A stretch of DNA of 64,000 nucleotides from Streptococcus urinalis 2285-97 (GTDB lineage: Bacteria; Bacillota; Bacilli; Lactobacillales; Streptococcaceae). Numbering within the stretch: position 1 is the stretch's first letter; each line of letters opens with the position of its first letter. The position numbers and the translations under genes are program-made. Location: NCBI RefSeq assembly GCF_000188055.2, contig NZ_AEUZ02000001.1:1812001-1876000 (forward strand), given 5' to 3'. Below are positions 55,475 to 63,734 of the stretch, piece after piece. Under the pieces are notes generated by a model. That model did no database searches and was not told the DNA's origin. It saw only the letters and a list, made by a program, of their open reading frames with translations.

Positions 55475-55526
55475 TTGACTAACAACCGTATCGTTGTTAT
55501 AATTATTTTACAACTTTATGGTTGTT
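55475..55526 (+). promoter_or_regulatory. autoregulated promoter of the XRE repressor with twin operators
   Basis: TTGACT (55475-55480), 17 bases, TATAAT (55498-55503). The spacer contains AACAAC-N6-GTTGTT (55481-55498) and a second dyad ACAAC-N6-GTTGT (55510-55525) lies at the start of transcription. Confidence 0.75.
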
Positions 55527-55555
55527 TTTGTCAATAGGTAAATTCAAGAAATTTT

Positions 55556-55870
55556 ATGTTTTCCAAAAAACTAAAAGAATTAAGAATTAACAACAAGCTC
55601 TCTCAAAAACAAATAGCTGAACAAATGAATATTTCTCAACAAGCTTATGCAAAATGGGAAAGTGGAAAAAATTCTCCATCTCTCGCAACACTTGAGAAAG
55701 TTGCAAATTTCTTCAATTTATCTATTGAAGAATTACTATCTGATGGTACTGTTAGTCTTGACAACTTATTAAAAGCTGAAACTATTACTTATCAAGGAAA
55801 AACACTATCAGAAGAAGATGCCTTTAAAGTAAAAGAAGTTTTGAACATTGTCATTAGTACAATCAAATAA
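55556..55870 (+). CDS. XRE-family repressor (putative element regulator)
   Basis: A 104-residue protein. HTH residues 5-60 (LKELRINNKLSQKQIAEQMN, AYAKWESGKNSP) then a short C-terminal part (DNLLKAETITYQGKTLSEED, as seen in Arp/ImmR-like repressors). No strong ribosome-binding site; the mRNA leader is about 45 bases. Two dyads in its own promoter suggest autorepression. Confidence 0.82.
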   Translation: MFSKKLKELRINNKLSQKQIAEQMNISQQAYAKWESGKNSPSLATLEKVANFFNLSIEELLSDGTVSLDNLLKAETITYQGKTLSEEDAFKVKEVLNIVISTIK

Positions 55871-56069
55871 TCTATTGAATTATCAATGATCTAAATTTTT
55901 AACTCTGTACTCAAATAAGTGCTTTTTAGGATTATTGATAAATACTTTAACACTTTTTTGCAAGAGTTTTTGATAAGCTATCGCTTGTATTTTAATTATA
56001 TAACCTTTAGCTTTTATTGTCAACTGTTTTTTCACTAAAAAATATTAAAAATTCAAAAGGTATAAATAT

Positions 56070-56408
56070 ATGTTCTCAGAACGCTTAAAATCGCTTCGGA
56101 AAGAAGCTAAATTAACTCAAAAAGATATAGCTTCTCAATTTGGATTTTCTCAACCTGCTTACCAACAATGGGAAAGTGGGAAAAAAAAACCAAGTGCAGA
56201 AACGCTTGAAAAATTCGCTTCCTTCTTTAATGTCTCTACCGATTATTTATTAGGAAATACAAATAAAAAAAATGCCAACGATTTAGACATTGAAAAAGTA
56301 AAAGAGAGCCTAAAAAAATCTCTTGGTTACAATGGAACTTCTGATATTCCTGAAGATGAGCTAGAAAGTATGGCACAAGCTTTTATTGAACACTTTAAAA
56401 ATCAATAA
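56070..56408 (+). CDS. immR: ImmR-like XRE repressor
   Basis: A 112-residue protein with an HTH (LKSLRKEAKLTQKDIASQFG, AYQQWESGKKKP), NVSTDYLLGNT, and an acidic helical C-terminus. It lies six bases before an ImmA-type protease gene, the arrangement known from ICEBs1 and ICESt3, where the protease inactivates the repressor and triggers excision. The symbol is by analogy. Confidence 0.8.
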   Translation: MFSERLKSLRKEAKLTQKDIASQFGFSQPAYQQWESGKKKPSAETLEKFASFFNVSTDYLLGNTNKKNANDLDIEKVKESLKKSLGYNGTSDIPEDELESMAQAFIEHFKNQ

Positions 56409-56414
56409 TTAATA

Positions 56415-56837
56415 ATGGATTTATCAACTGTAATTAAAAAAACGGAAGATTTAGGAATTACTATCTTATTTTGTAATATGCCAAAAACCAAAGGAAGATA
56501 TGATAACACACTTGAAAAGCCTTGTATTTATGTCGACAAAAGTCTTTCAGATATAGAAAAAATTAACATCATTCTTCATGAAAAAATGCACTTTACAAAA
56601 AATGATCAGAGTAACTGCTTATCTTATATTTCTTCATATTCACATCATATCGAAAATCAAGCTGAAAAAGACCGCATATTAGATTTTATGAATCTAATTA
56701 ACGAAGAATATCCGATTGATGAATCTTTTAACTATATCAACTATATGAAAAATGCTTGTGTACCTGAAAAGTATGAAACTTATATCAAAAATCTTGCTAA
56801 AGAATTTTATCTAAGAAATCACAGAAAAGAGAGCTAG
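56415..56837 (+). CDS. immA: ImmA/IrrE-family metalloprotease
   Basis: A 140-residue protein with the zinc motif HEKMH (residues 55-59, in NIILHEKMHF) and the downstream ENQAEKDR, which corresponds to the third ligand region. Family members cleave the adjacent XRE repressor after DNA damage or cell signalling. It follows immR in the same frame group with little space. Confidence 0.85.
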   Translation: MDLSTVIKKTEDLGITILFCNMPKTKGRYDNTLEKPCIYVDKSLSDIEKINIILHEKMHFTKNDQSNCLSYISSYSHHIENQAEKDRILDFMNLINEEYPIDESFNYINYMKNACVPEKYETYIKNLAKEFYLRNHRKES

Positions 56838-56911
56838 TAGTTAGTTAGCTCTCCTTTTTATTCTGAAAAATAATTTTCATGGAACAGAATATAATATAAT
56901 ATAATAAAATA

Positions 56912-57280
56912 CTATTCTTTTCCTACTTCTTTATAACCATATTTTTTCAATGCTTCCTCACATGCTTTTGATCCCTTTTTATAAACAATGTGATCACTAG
57001 GACTTACAGCCTTACCTTCCTTAGTAAGTTTCATATTAAATGTCCTATTTCCATAATCAGTCGAAACTGTAATTTGCTTGTTTTCATTATCAACTTTAAC
57101 AATAGCATAGTCTTTCCCATCAACATCCACACTACCAGCATTACTAGTGATTGTCATCTCCAAATCATTTCTATATTTATTAATCCAATAATATTCACCT
57201 TCAAGTGAATCATTAGAACATGCCACTAAAATTAGTGTAGATAAAGCTAGAACAATAAAGCCAACTAATTTCTTTTTCAT
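56912..57280 (-). CDS. lipoprotein, unknown function
   Basis: A 122-residue protein with a type II signal peptide (lipobox LVAC, Cys21). The mature part has EGEYYWINKYRNDLEMTIT, a short beta-rich domain like small streptococcal lipoproteins, and a lysine-rich tail. It begins three bases after the MazF-like gene, so the toxin operon carries it as a third gene. Confidence 0.7.
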   Translation of the reverse strand: MKKKLVGFIVLALSTLILVACSNDSLEGEYYWINKYRNDLEMTITSNAGSVDVDGKDYAIVKVDNENKQITVSTDYGNRTFNMKLTKEGKAVSPSDHIVYKKGSKACEEALKKYGYKEVGKE

Positions 57281-57283
57281 ATT

Positions 57284-57622
57284 TTATAAACCTCTACCCT
57301 TAAGAAAATCTTTTAATCTTTCAATATCTCTATCACTTAACTTACCAATAATTTTAATATTGAATCCCTTATTCTCTAAATCATAATACTGAATTGTATC
57401 AATCCAAGAACGTCTTTTTAAATTTGCTTTTGCCCAATCAATAACTTCTAGATACTGACTTTTTATATAATCAGACTTATTCTCATATTTTGTAGTTAGT
57501 CTATAAGTCCTAATAACCTCATTATTAAATTTCACTACTACTGCAGGTCTTATTTTTGAACCAGTACCATCTGCATAATCAATACATGAAACTAAAACAG
57601 AATATACCTCAATATTGTTCAT
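57284..57622 (-). CDS. MazF/PemK-like toxin paired with a RelB antitoxin
   Basis: A 112-residue SH3-barrel protein: YSVLVSCIDYADGTGSKIRPAVVVKF matches the PemK/MazF N-terminal pattern (RPAVVV). The C-terminal part is longer than in compact MazF. Such proteins are mRNA endonucleases. It overlaps the antitoxin gene by four bases. Confidence 0.75.
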   Translation of the reverse strand: MNNIEVYSVLVSCIDYADGTGSKIRPAVVVKFNNEVIRTYRLTTKYENKSDYIKSQYLEVIDWAKANLKRRSWIDTIQYYDLENKGFNIKIIGKLSDRDIERLKDFLKGRGL

Positions 57623-57912
57623 TTAAAATATTCCTCATATTCTGAAAAATCCTCATCACCAAAAAATTCTTTTACACTTTCCGGATCATCAGCTCTAACT
57701 CTAATTCCTTTAGAGTTTAATTCTACTAATTTTTGAAATTCCTCATCAGAAATAAATGACTTATTTTTTATCTCAAATGGAATACTTTGAGTTTTAACCG
57801 ATTGAATTAAAAACATTTTTACAGCTGTACTCATATCTAAACCTAAAGATTGAAAAAGCTTTGTTGCTTCATCTTTTAACTGAGCATCAACTCTTACTGC
57901 TACTGTTGACAT
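57619..57912 (-). CDS. relB: RelB/DinJ-family antitoxin
   Basis: A 97-residue protein with the ribbon-helix-helix start of RelB/DinJ (STVAVRVDAQLKDEATKLFQSLGL, in two parts) and an acidic C-terminus (FGDEDFSEYEEYF). GAGGTG precedes the start. The partner is MazF-like rather than RelE-like, a mixed pairing. Confidence 0.85.
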   Translation of the reverse strand: MSTVAVRVDAQLKDEATKLFQSLGLDMSTAVKMFLIQSVKTQSIPFEIKNKSFISDEEFQKLVELNSKGIRVRADDPESVKEFFGDEDFSEYEEYFK

Positions 57913-57970
57913 AATATCACCTCAACTTATATTTGTATCACTATTGTATCACTATTATTCATACACAACA

Positions 57971-57984
57971 AATAGTAAACTACA
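57971..57984. promoter_or_regulatory. operator-like repeat, copy 5
   Basis: AATAGTAAACTACA, with the dyad TAGT-AA-ACTA, about 60 bases before the relB start. Confidence 0.4.
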
Positions 57985-58009
57985 AAGCATATCTCCAACA
58001 GTTCTTTTT

Positions 58010-58045
58010 TTACTTGTCATCAACCCTCACAACAACATTAGACAT
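58010..58045 (-). pseudogene. remnant of a second relB gene
   Basis: MSNVVVRVDDK and a stop, preceded by a GAAGTGACATT leader similar to that of relB. It matches the first 10 residues of the intact antitoxin (STVAVRVDA) and then ends. It probably came from a duplication or an older, replaced antitoxin. Confidence 0.5.
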
Positions 58046-58445
58046 AATGTCACTTCTCATATACTTTATTAATACTTTTGTGATGCTATAAACGTTAATT
58101 TCTATATTTTCCTTTGTATAAACCTAATTTATAAAAATATACATACGTTTTACTCTATAAAAATATTATAAATGACTTACACTAAAAACTATTTTGAACC
58201 TAAGCTGTTTATTACTTTTATATCTTATAAATTTGGATATAGCAGTATAATACATATATCGAAATTTATTTTTAGTCTATTTATAATCAGATATCTAAAA
58301 AGGCAACAACGAATATCGCTGTTGCCTTTCAAAAGAACAATAAAACTATCATTCTTTTTATTTAATAAATAGGCCATATTTATTATTTAATTTGATAGGA
58401 ACGGACCGGAGATTAGTAGTAATCGCGTTCTGGTTTAGTATCAAC
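58046..58445. other. intergenic stretch before the CAMP factor gene
   Basis: AT-rich, with one long hairpin (58297-58329) and no gene I can support. A 66-codon open frame on the plus strand runs through that hairpin and is not convincing. Confidence 0.5.
58297..58329 (-). terminator. terminator downstream of the CAMP factor gene
   Basis: AAAGGCAACA / TGTTGCCTTT around an 11-base loop, followed on the minus strand by a T-run. Confidence 0.65.
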
Positions 58446-59204
58446 TCATTTCAAAGCAGTTTGAAGTGCCATTTGTAGGTTCACAATCTCTTGATCCACT
58501 TCTTGAACGGTTACATTAGGATTTAATTGGACGCCTACTGCATGTGTGATAGCTTTATTTAAAGCATTATAAACATCAAAACTTTTCTTGTTTAAAACTT
58601 TTTGGTCTCTTTGTACACGAATATCCCAAATTGCTTTGTCCAGTTTTGACTTAGTATAAATAGTTGCTTTATCTGTTGGCTTCAAATCTGGATAAGTCAT
58701 TACTTTTTGTTCTAATTGCTTCACTTCTGCTACTTGTGCTTTTATAGAATCAACAGATGCAAATGGATCAGCAATACGAATAACTAATTTAGTTATTCCG
58801 AATCCCATGTCAACATTAGCTTGACTAACTTTGTTAGTCAAGTTATGTGTTGAAAAATTAATTGCTTCAATAACATCTGTGATAGCTTCTATACGTGGAC
58901 CAATAGAACCAAGATCGTAGATTGTCGCTGGATTACCACCTAAAGAAGACTTCATCTTATCAACAGCATTTATAGCAGTATCTACAGGTTTTTCATAATC
59001 TGTGCCTTGAACTTGATTTTTAATAGTATTCAATTGAACACTATCTTGATCAAGTTTTTGTTTTATTTGTTGTTGATTATTAACTTGACTAACTACGACA
59101 TGATTAGTAGCTTGATCAGCATGAACTTCCAAAATCGCTGGAGAAAACAATGCAACTCCTGTCAAAATAGCTATGGAAAAATAGACTACTTGTTTCTTTG
59201 CCAT
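58446..59204 (-). CDS. cfb: CAMP factor (secreted pore-forming co-haemolysin)
   Basis: A 252-residue secreted protein. A signal peptide (residues 1-29, ending LEVHA) is followed by helical domains with the CAMP-factor patterns VDTAINAVDKMKSSLGG, PATIYDLGSIGPRIEAI and LDKAIWDIRVQRDQKVLNKK. CAMP factors form pores in sphingomyelinase-treated red cells. It resembles the CAMP factor II reported in S. agalactiae tRNA-Lys ICEs. AGGAGGG precedes the start. A strong promoter with two palindromes in the leader lies upstream. Confidence 0.9.
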   Translation of the reverse strand: MAKKQVVYFSIAILTGVALFSPAILEVHADQATNHVVVSQVNNQQQIKQKLDQDSVQLNTIKNQVQGTDYEKPVDTAINAVDKMKSSLGGNPATIYDLGSIGPRIEAITDVIEAINFSTHNLTNKVSQANVDMGFGITKLVIRIADPFASVDSIKAQVAEVKQLEQKVMTYPDLKPTDKATIYTKSKLDKAIWDIRVQRDQKVLNKKSFDVYNALNKAITHAVGVQLNPNVTVQEVDQEIVNLQMALQTALK

Positions 59205-59235
59205 GGTTTTTCCCTCCTAAATCAAAATAACTTAA

Positions 59236-59304
59236 TATACTGCAGTATTTTTAACTTGTAGGTACCTACACCAGTAGTATACAGTCTAAAAAAAATACTG
59301 TCAA
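59236..59304 (-). promoter_or_regulatory. CAMP factor promoter with palindromic leader
   Basis: Minus strand TTGACA (59299-59304), 17 bases, TATACT (59276-59281). At the start of transcription is TGTAGGTACCTACA (59257-59270), a perfect 14-bp palindrome, and further down ATACTGCAGTAT (59236-59247). Confidence 0.75.
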
Positions 59305-59500
59305 ACCTAATTTAAAATATAATTCTATTGAAAATCATATAATTCCACTTATTTTTTAATGAGATTAAATATTTTTTTTTTATATAATATAATAAAATCC
59401 TATAAAATATAATTTTCAGACATATTAGAATTAGCTATAACTATAAAAGCAACTATTATCTTTTTAAATTGGGTATTCGGATTTTATGGTGGAAAAGGGC
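59305..59500. other. AT-rich junction between the CAMP factor gene and the ISL3 transposase gene
   Basis: No ORF. The IS end should fall here, but I could not match it to the other side as inverted repeats. Confidence 0.4.
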
Positions 59501-60808
59501 TTATAAATCACCCTTCTCCAAATTCTTAATAAGTGTGGAAAAATCGACACCTAAGTTGTCTGTAATGTCGTGATCATTCACTTCATACCAATTGAAAGTA
59601 TCGTATAACATAGCTTTATTGAAAGCACTTGAATTAAATCGTGGCTTACGCTTTTTATGGAGCTTCTCATTGAAAAGGATTTTGGCTCGTAAGGCATCAA
59701 ACGAGTAACCTCTACCCATTCGCTCTACCTGCCTAATAATGCTGTTAATTGACTCCGTATAAGCATTAGTGAGCCTTTTATCAAAGTAGTTGAATATTTC
59801 AACATGCCAGTTGTCTACGGCTCTCACGAGGTCTTTATATGCGTCTTTAGAGTTGCTGGACATACAACGGTGTCTCCATTGACTATAACGAAGATGACCT
59901 TCATCTGGATCAGGAGTATCCCATATCCAGTAAAACTCTTCTTTGAGTTCATAGGCTTCTTTTAAAGCAGGAAGATTACCTAACCAAGTATCTAAGAGGA
60001 ATGATTCACGTTCATTTAGATCGTGTTTACGCTTTAGAAGGATAAACCTTTCACGCATAAGGGTACGTCTTTCTTTTTGGCTCATATGGGCTTTCAAAGA
60101 CTTTCTGACGTTATCTAAGGCTTGATTAGCCATTCTAACTACATGAAACTTATCTACGACAACTTTAGCTTGTGGAAGGATAGTGTTCACTGCGTCTTTG
60201 TAGGGCTTCCACATATCCATTGTGACGTACTCAATGTAAGTCCTGTCACTGATTTCTGAAAGACGTTGGATGACTGTTTCCTTGTTACGGTTAGGCTTGA
60301 TGTCATAAATAGTCCTGCGTTCAATATTAGTCAATACAAGCCGAGGTCTACGGATAATATGTATCTCGTCTATCCCAAGCCACTTAGGAGTTTCAAACTG
60401 GTATTCACGTTCTTTGAGTGCCACATAGTCCTTAAAAACGTTCCTAATGGTTTTCTCGTCAACACCAACGCTTTCTGCGACTTCTACAAAGGTCTTAGAC
60501 ATGGATTGCTCTTGAATGGACTTTAAAAGCCTTTTGGTCATACTACGCTTTTCATCTACAGATATGGTAGATCCGCATTCACGACACTTGTATCGTCTAC
60601 GGTTCAAATGTAAGCCCACTCGCTTTAAACGAATGGGCAAATCCATAATTAGTTGATTTCTTGAACTGTGTTTGTACAACTTGTCAAAACCACATTCAGG
60701 ACAACGTTCAGGTGGTCCGACTGCTTCAACTTTAAACATCATATCGGTTTCATTTTCTTGTGGCGGTTCTATTGTTTTAATGTCTGGTAGGGATAATAAG
60801 TCTGACAT
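59501..60808 (-). CDS. ISL3-family transposase
   Basis: A DDE transposase of 435 residues. The N-terminal zinc-finger-like CPECGFDKLY...CRECGS and HTH (VGVDEKTIRNVFKDY) precede the DDE domain: WLGIDEIHI, VTMDMWKPYKDAV, VVDKFHVVRMAN, and the last acidic residue in YTESINSIIRQ. It looks intact. I start at the ATG after AAAGGATG (60808). The upstream gap to merA is 150 bases. Confidence 0.9.
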   Translation of the reverse strand: MSDLLSLPDIKTIEPPQENETDMMFKVEAVGPPERCPECGFDKLYKHSSRNQLIMDLPIRLKRVGLHLNRRRYKCRECGSTISVDEKRSMTKRLLKSIQEQSMSKTFVEVAESVGVDEKTIRNVFKDYVALKEREYQFETPKWLGIDEIHIIRRPRLVLTNIERRTIYDIKPNRNKETVIQRLSEISDRTYIEYVTMDMWKPYKDAVNTILPQAKVVVDKFHVVRMANQALDNVRKSLKAHMSQKERRTLMRERFILLKRKHDLNERESFLLDTWLGNLPALKEAYELKEEFYWIWDTPDPDEGHLRYSQWRHRCMSSNSKDAYKDLVRAVDNWHVEIFNYFDKRLTNAYTESINSIIRQVERMGRGYSFDALRAKILFNEKLHKKRKPRFNSSAFNKAMLYDTFNWYEVNDHDITDNLGVDFSTLIKNLEKGDL

Positions 60809-60967
60809 ATTATTCATCCTTTATTACTCTGCGGTGTTAAGGTATCAATTATAGATTTGATGTCGAAATCATCAGTGTTAAATTATTTTTGTGACCACAA
60901 ATGCACTTAGAAAATCCCTTAAAGCATTAGCTGGTTCACTTGAATAGGGAGTTGTAAAAAAGTTCCC

Positions 60968-62608
60968 TTAGCCTGCACAACAAGATAATTTCGAAATATC
61001 TTTATCGAACGTAAGTGCAACTAATTTTAGCCCTTCAGCCATTGTTAAATATGGTGCTAGGGTTTCTGTTAAATCTTCTATCGTTAAGCCAAATTTAACA
61101 GCTAATGATGCTGCATAGATGACATCTCCTGCATTTTCAGATACAATATGAACCCCTAATACTTTTAGTGTTTCTGCATCTGCTACTAGTTTAAATACAC
61201 CGGTTGTTTCACGGTTTACAATTGCTCTTGGAACAGCACCTAAAGGTAATACAGATGTCTTCACATCATACCCTTTCTCTTTTGCTTGTTCTTCTGTTAA
61301 ACCAACCGTTGCAACCGTCGGATTCGTAAACGTAACAGCAGGAACTACCGATAAATCTATTTTTTTGTTTAATCCACCAATAGCATTATCAGTAATAATT
61401 CCACCTTCATAGGCTGCTACATATACAAATTGTGGTCCTAAAGTCACATCTCCTGCTGCATAAATCTTTTCATTACTTGTTTGACCAAAATCATTGATCA
61501 GGATTTCATTATTTTTTCCAGTTTCAACACCTGCTGCACTTAAATTTAAAGAATCCGTATTTGGTTTTCTTCCAGTGGCAACAAGTAACTGATCTGATTC
61601 AATGACTTCTCTACTGCCATTTACTGTTACGTAAACCCTTTTTATCTCTCCACTTTGTTCAACACGCTCAAAAGTTGCCCCTTTGACAAGGTTTATACCC
61701 TGTTCAATTAACGCTTTTTCAACTGACTCTGAAATCTCAGGATCATACTCCTTTAAAAGTCGCTCACTTCTTTGCATAAGCGTTATTTCTGAACCTAAAT
61801 GATGAAATAGTTGTCCAAGCTCCATTCCAATGTATCCTGAACCAATTACAGTTAATCGTTTTGGTATTTTCTTTAACTCAAGAAGTGTTGTACTAGTTAA
61901 ATAGTCCATTTTTTCAAGTCCTGAAATTTGGGGCAACGAAGGCGATGCACCTGTTGCAATTAAAAAGCGTTTTGCAGATAACTTTGTCCCATTGACCTCA
62001 ACCGTACTAGCATCAACGAATTTTGCTTCACCTTTAATTAAATCAAAATTATATTCATCAATTAAATCCATATATTTTTGATTCCGAAGTTCGCTCACCA
62101 ATTTATCCTTTTGCGTGATTAAACTAGCTAAATCCACTTCTCCAGCGGATGTTTGTAAACCTATAAACGGATTGTCTTTTGATAAATGATTGATTTTCCC
62201 TGCCCTAAGAAGAGTTTTTGACGGAACACAGCCAATATTCACACAGGTTCCCCCAACCGTTCCACGCTCAATCATTCCAACTTTTGCACCGTATTCTATA
62301 GCTTTAATTGCCGAAGAAAAGGCAGCAGCACCAGAACCAATAATAAGAAGGTCATAATTGTCTTCATTAATTAACGCCACGTTTTCTAGTGATGATACTT
62401 CTTCAATTTCTCCGGCTTGGTAATTTGCTTCATCAATCGCCTTTATTGCACTTTCAACCTCAATATCATCGGGCAGTTCAAATACTGCTTCACCACGACG
62501 ATAACTAGACTCAATATTTTTAGCACCTATCTTTTCAAGTGCTGATTCTACGTGTTTTTCACAACCCGTACAAGTCATTCCTGAAATGTTTACCTTAAAT
62601 TTATTCAT
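60968..62608 (-). CDS. merA: mercuric reductase
   Basis: A 546-residue flavoenzyme that reduces Hg(II) to volatile Hg(0) with NADPH. The N-terminal HMA domain has [10 protein letters not shown] (Cys13, Cys16). The FAD domain ([12 protein letters not shown]) contains the redox pair [13 protein letters not shown] (Cys122, Cys127), then the NADPH site ([14 protein letters not shown]), and the C-terminal Cys543-Cys544 pair that delivers Hg to the active site. All key residues are present. It follows merR after 28 bases; no mercury transporter or merB is visible. Confidence 0.97.
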   Translation of the reverse strand: MNKFKVNISGMTCTGCEKHVESALEKIGAKNIESSYRRGEAVFELPDDIEVESAIKAIDEANYQAGEIEEVSSLENVALINEDNYDLLIIGSGAAAFSSAIKAIEYGAKVGMIERGTVGGTCVNIGCVPSKTLLRAGKINHLSKDNPFIGLQTSAGEVDLASLITQKDKLVSELRNQKYMDLIDEYNFDLIKGEAKFVDASTVEVNGTKLSAKRFLIATGASPSLPQISGLEKMDYLTSTTLLELKKIPKRLTVIGSGYIGMELGQLFHHLGSEITLMQRSERLLKEYDPEISESVEKALIEQGINLVKGATFERVEQSGEIKRVYVTVNGSREVIESDQLLVATGRKPNTDSLNLSAAGVETGKNNEILINDFGQTSNEKIYAAGDVTLGPQFVYVAAYEGGIITDNAIGGLNKKIDLSVVPAVTFTNPTVATVGLTEEQAKEKGYDVKTSVLPLGAVPRAIVNRETTGVFKLVADAETLKVLGVHIVSENAGDVIYAASLAVKFGLTIEDLTETLAPYLTMAEGLKLVALTFDKDISKLSCCAG

Positions 62609-62636
62609 AAAAAAGCTCCTTTCGTTAATTAATCTC

Positions 62637-63029
62637 TCATGTTAATGTTTCTATTATTGGACACGAATGTAATTTCTTTTCATCTGGACATCGTTGTTTT
62701 AAGTCGTCTAACATAGTTTCAATTCGTTTTAAATCCTCTATTTGTTTTTGCACTTCCTTTTGTTTTTTAGAAACAAATTCGAACATATCTTGACAACGAA
62801 CTTCATCTTTATCTACAACACCAAGTAATTTATAAATCTCGCTTAAAGAGAAACCAAGTTCCTGTATTCGTTTAATAAACCCAACACGCTTAACGTCATC
62901 ATATGAATATATCCGATAACCAGCTTCCGTTCGGTGAGGTTCTTGTAATAAATTTTTTCGCTCGTAATATCTGATCGTTTCTTTATTAACTCCACATTTA
63001 TCTGCAAACTCACTAATGCGATAAATCAT
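62637..63029 (-). CDS. merR: mercury-responsive MerR activator/repressor
   Basis: A 130-residue MerR protein with winged HTH ([21 protein letters not shown]) and a long dimer helix. The Hg-binding cysteines are at 79, 114 and 123, as known for Bacillus RC607 MerR. It controls its own promoter and the co-transcribed merA. GGGGGTG precedes the start. Confidence 0.96.
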   Translation of the reverse strand: MIYRISEFADKCGVNKETIRYYERKNLLQEPHRTEAGYRIYSYDDVKRVGFIKRIQELGFSLSEIYKLLGVVDKDEVRCQDMFEFVSKKQKEVQKQIEDLKRIETMLDDLKQRCPDEKKLHSCPIIETLT

Positions 63030-63048
63030 CTTATTTCACCCCCTGAAT

Positions 63049-63080
63049 ATTATAAACCATGTACTATAGTACACGGTCAA
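63049..63080 (-). promoter_or_regulatory. MerR-regulated promoter and operator
   Basis: Minus strand TTGACC (63075-63080), a 20-base spacer and TATAAT (63049-63054). The spacer carries the perfect palindrome TGTACTATAGTACA (63060-63073). Long spacers with a central dyad are the hallmark of MerR-type promoters. Confidence 0.9.
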
Positions 63081-63647
63081 GTAAATTGGACTATTTTATT
63101 TTTTTCCCAAAGTATCACTCGTATGTGATTGATACTTTTATATAATACTATTGATTATCCTAACATCCCACCAGAAAATCCGATTTAAACACCAGTTGTT
63201 TTTAAACTATTAAGAAAGTAATTCCACTATATATTCCGAAGACCCTTTAAATTTAAGTTAATCTAAATATTTCTGAACTTTCATGCTAATCAATTAAATT
63301 TCATACGTGTTTCTTATTTAATCTTACCTCAACAAAATAAATTTTATTAAAATATATAAAAAGCAGACTATGTTATATTTTCCATATTTAAAGTGTTAAA
63401 AGCCCAACAGTATAAATGTCGATTCTTCTAAAAATATAAGTAGTTGTTATCTTTTGATTTCATTATACCTTTACTATTCTATTTAAATTTGTTCGGTTTC
63501 AGTCACACCATAAAATTAACTTTTTAAATAAGATTTTATTTCGGTATCAACATAAACACTTTATAGCGATCTGAAAAAAGAGTAAGATTCTGATTCCCTT
63601 AAACTTTTATTCCTGATAAGAGAATTCTTTATTTTTAAAATTAAACA
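63081..63647. other. intergenic stretch between merR and mntH, nothing recognised
   Basis: About 570 very AT-rich bases without a supportable gene. It may contain the boundary between two accreted fragments. Confidence 0.5.
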
Positions 63648-63704
63648 TTGAAAAATTTTTATCATTGTACTAAAATTAGGTGTGGTTAATATATTATTTA
63701 ACCA
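63648..63704 (+). promoter_or_regulatory. mntH promoter with dyad operator
   Basis: TTGAAA (63648-63653), exactly 17 bases, TAAAAT (63671-63676). The inverted repeat TGGTTAA-N8-TTAACCA (63683-63704) covers the transcription start and is a candidate binding site for a metal-dependent repressor such as MntR. Confidence 0.65.
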
Positions 63705-63734
63705 TACTATTTCAATGGAAAGGTTTATAGTTCA

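Noticed and set aside
58172..58372. 66-codon plus-strand open frame before the CAMP factor gene
   Set aside because: Low complexity, no ribosome-binding site, and it runs through the CAMP factor terminator.
59440..60967. Exact ends of the ISL3 element
   Set aside because: GGGTATTCGGATTTT on the left and GGGATTTTCTAAG (reverse strand) on the right are only vaguely alike; I cannot call terminal inverted repeats.
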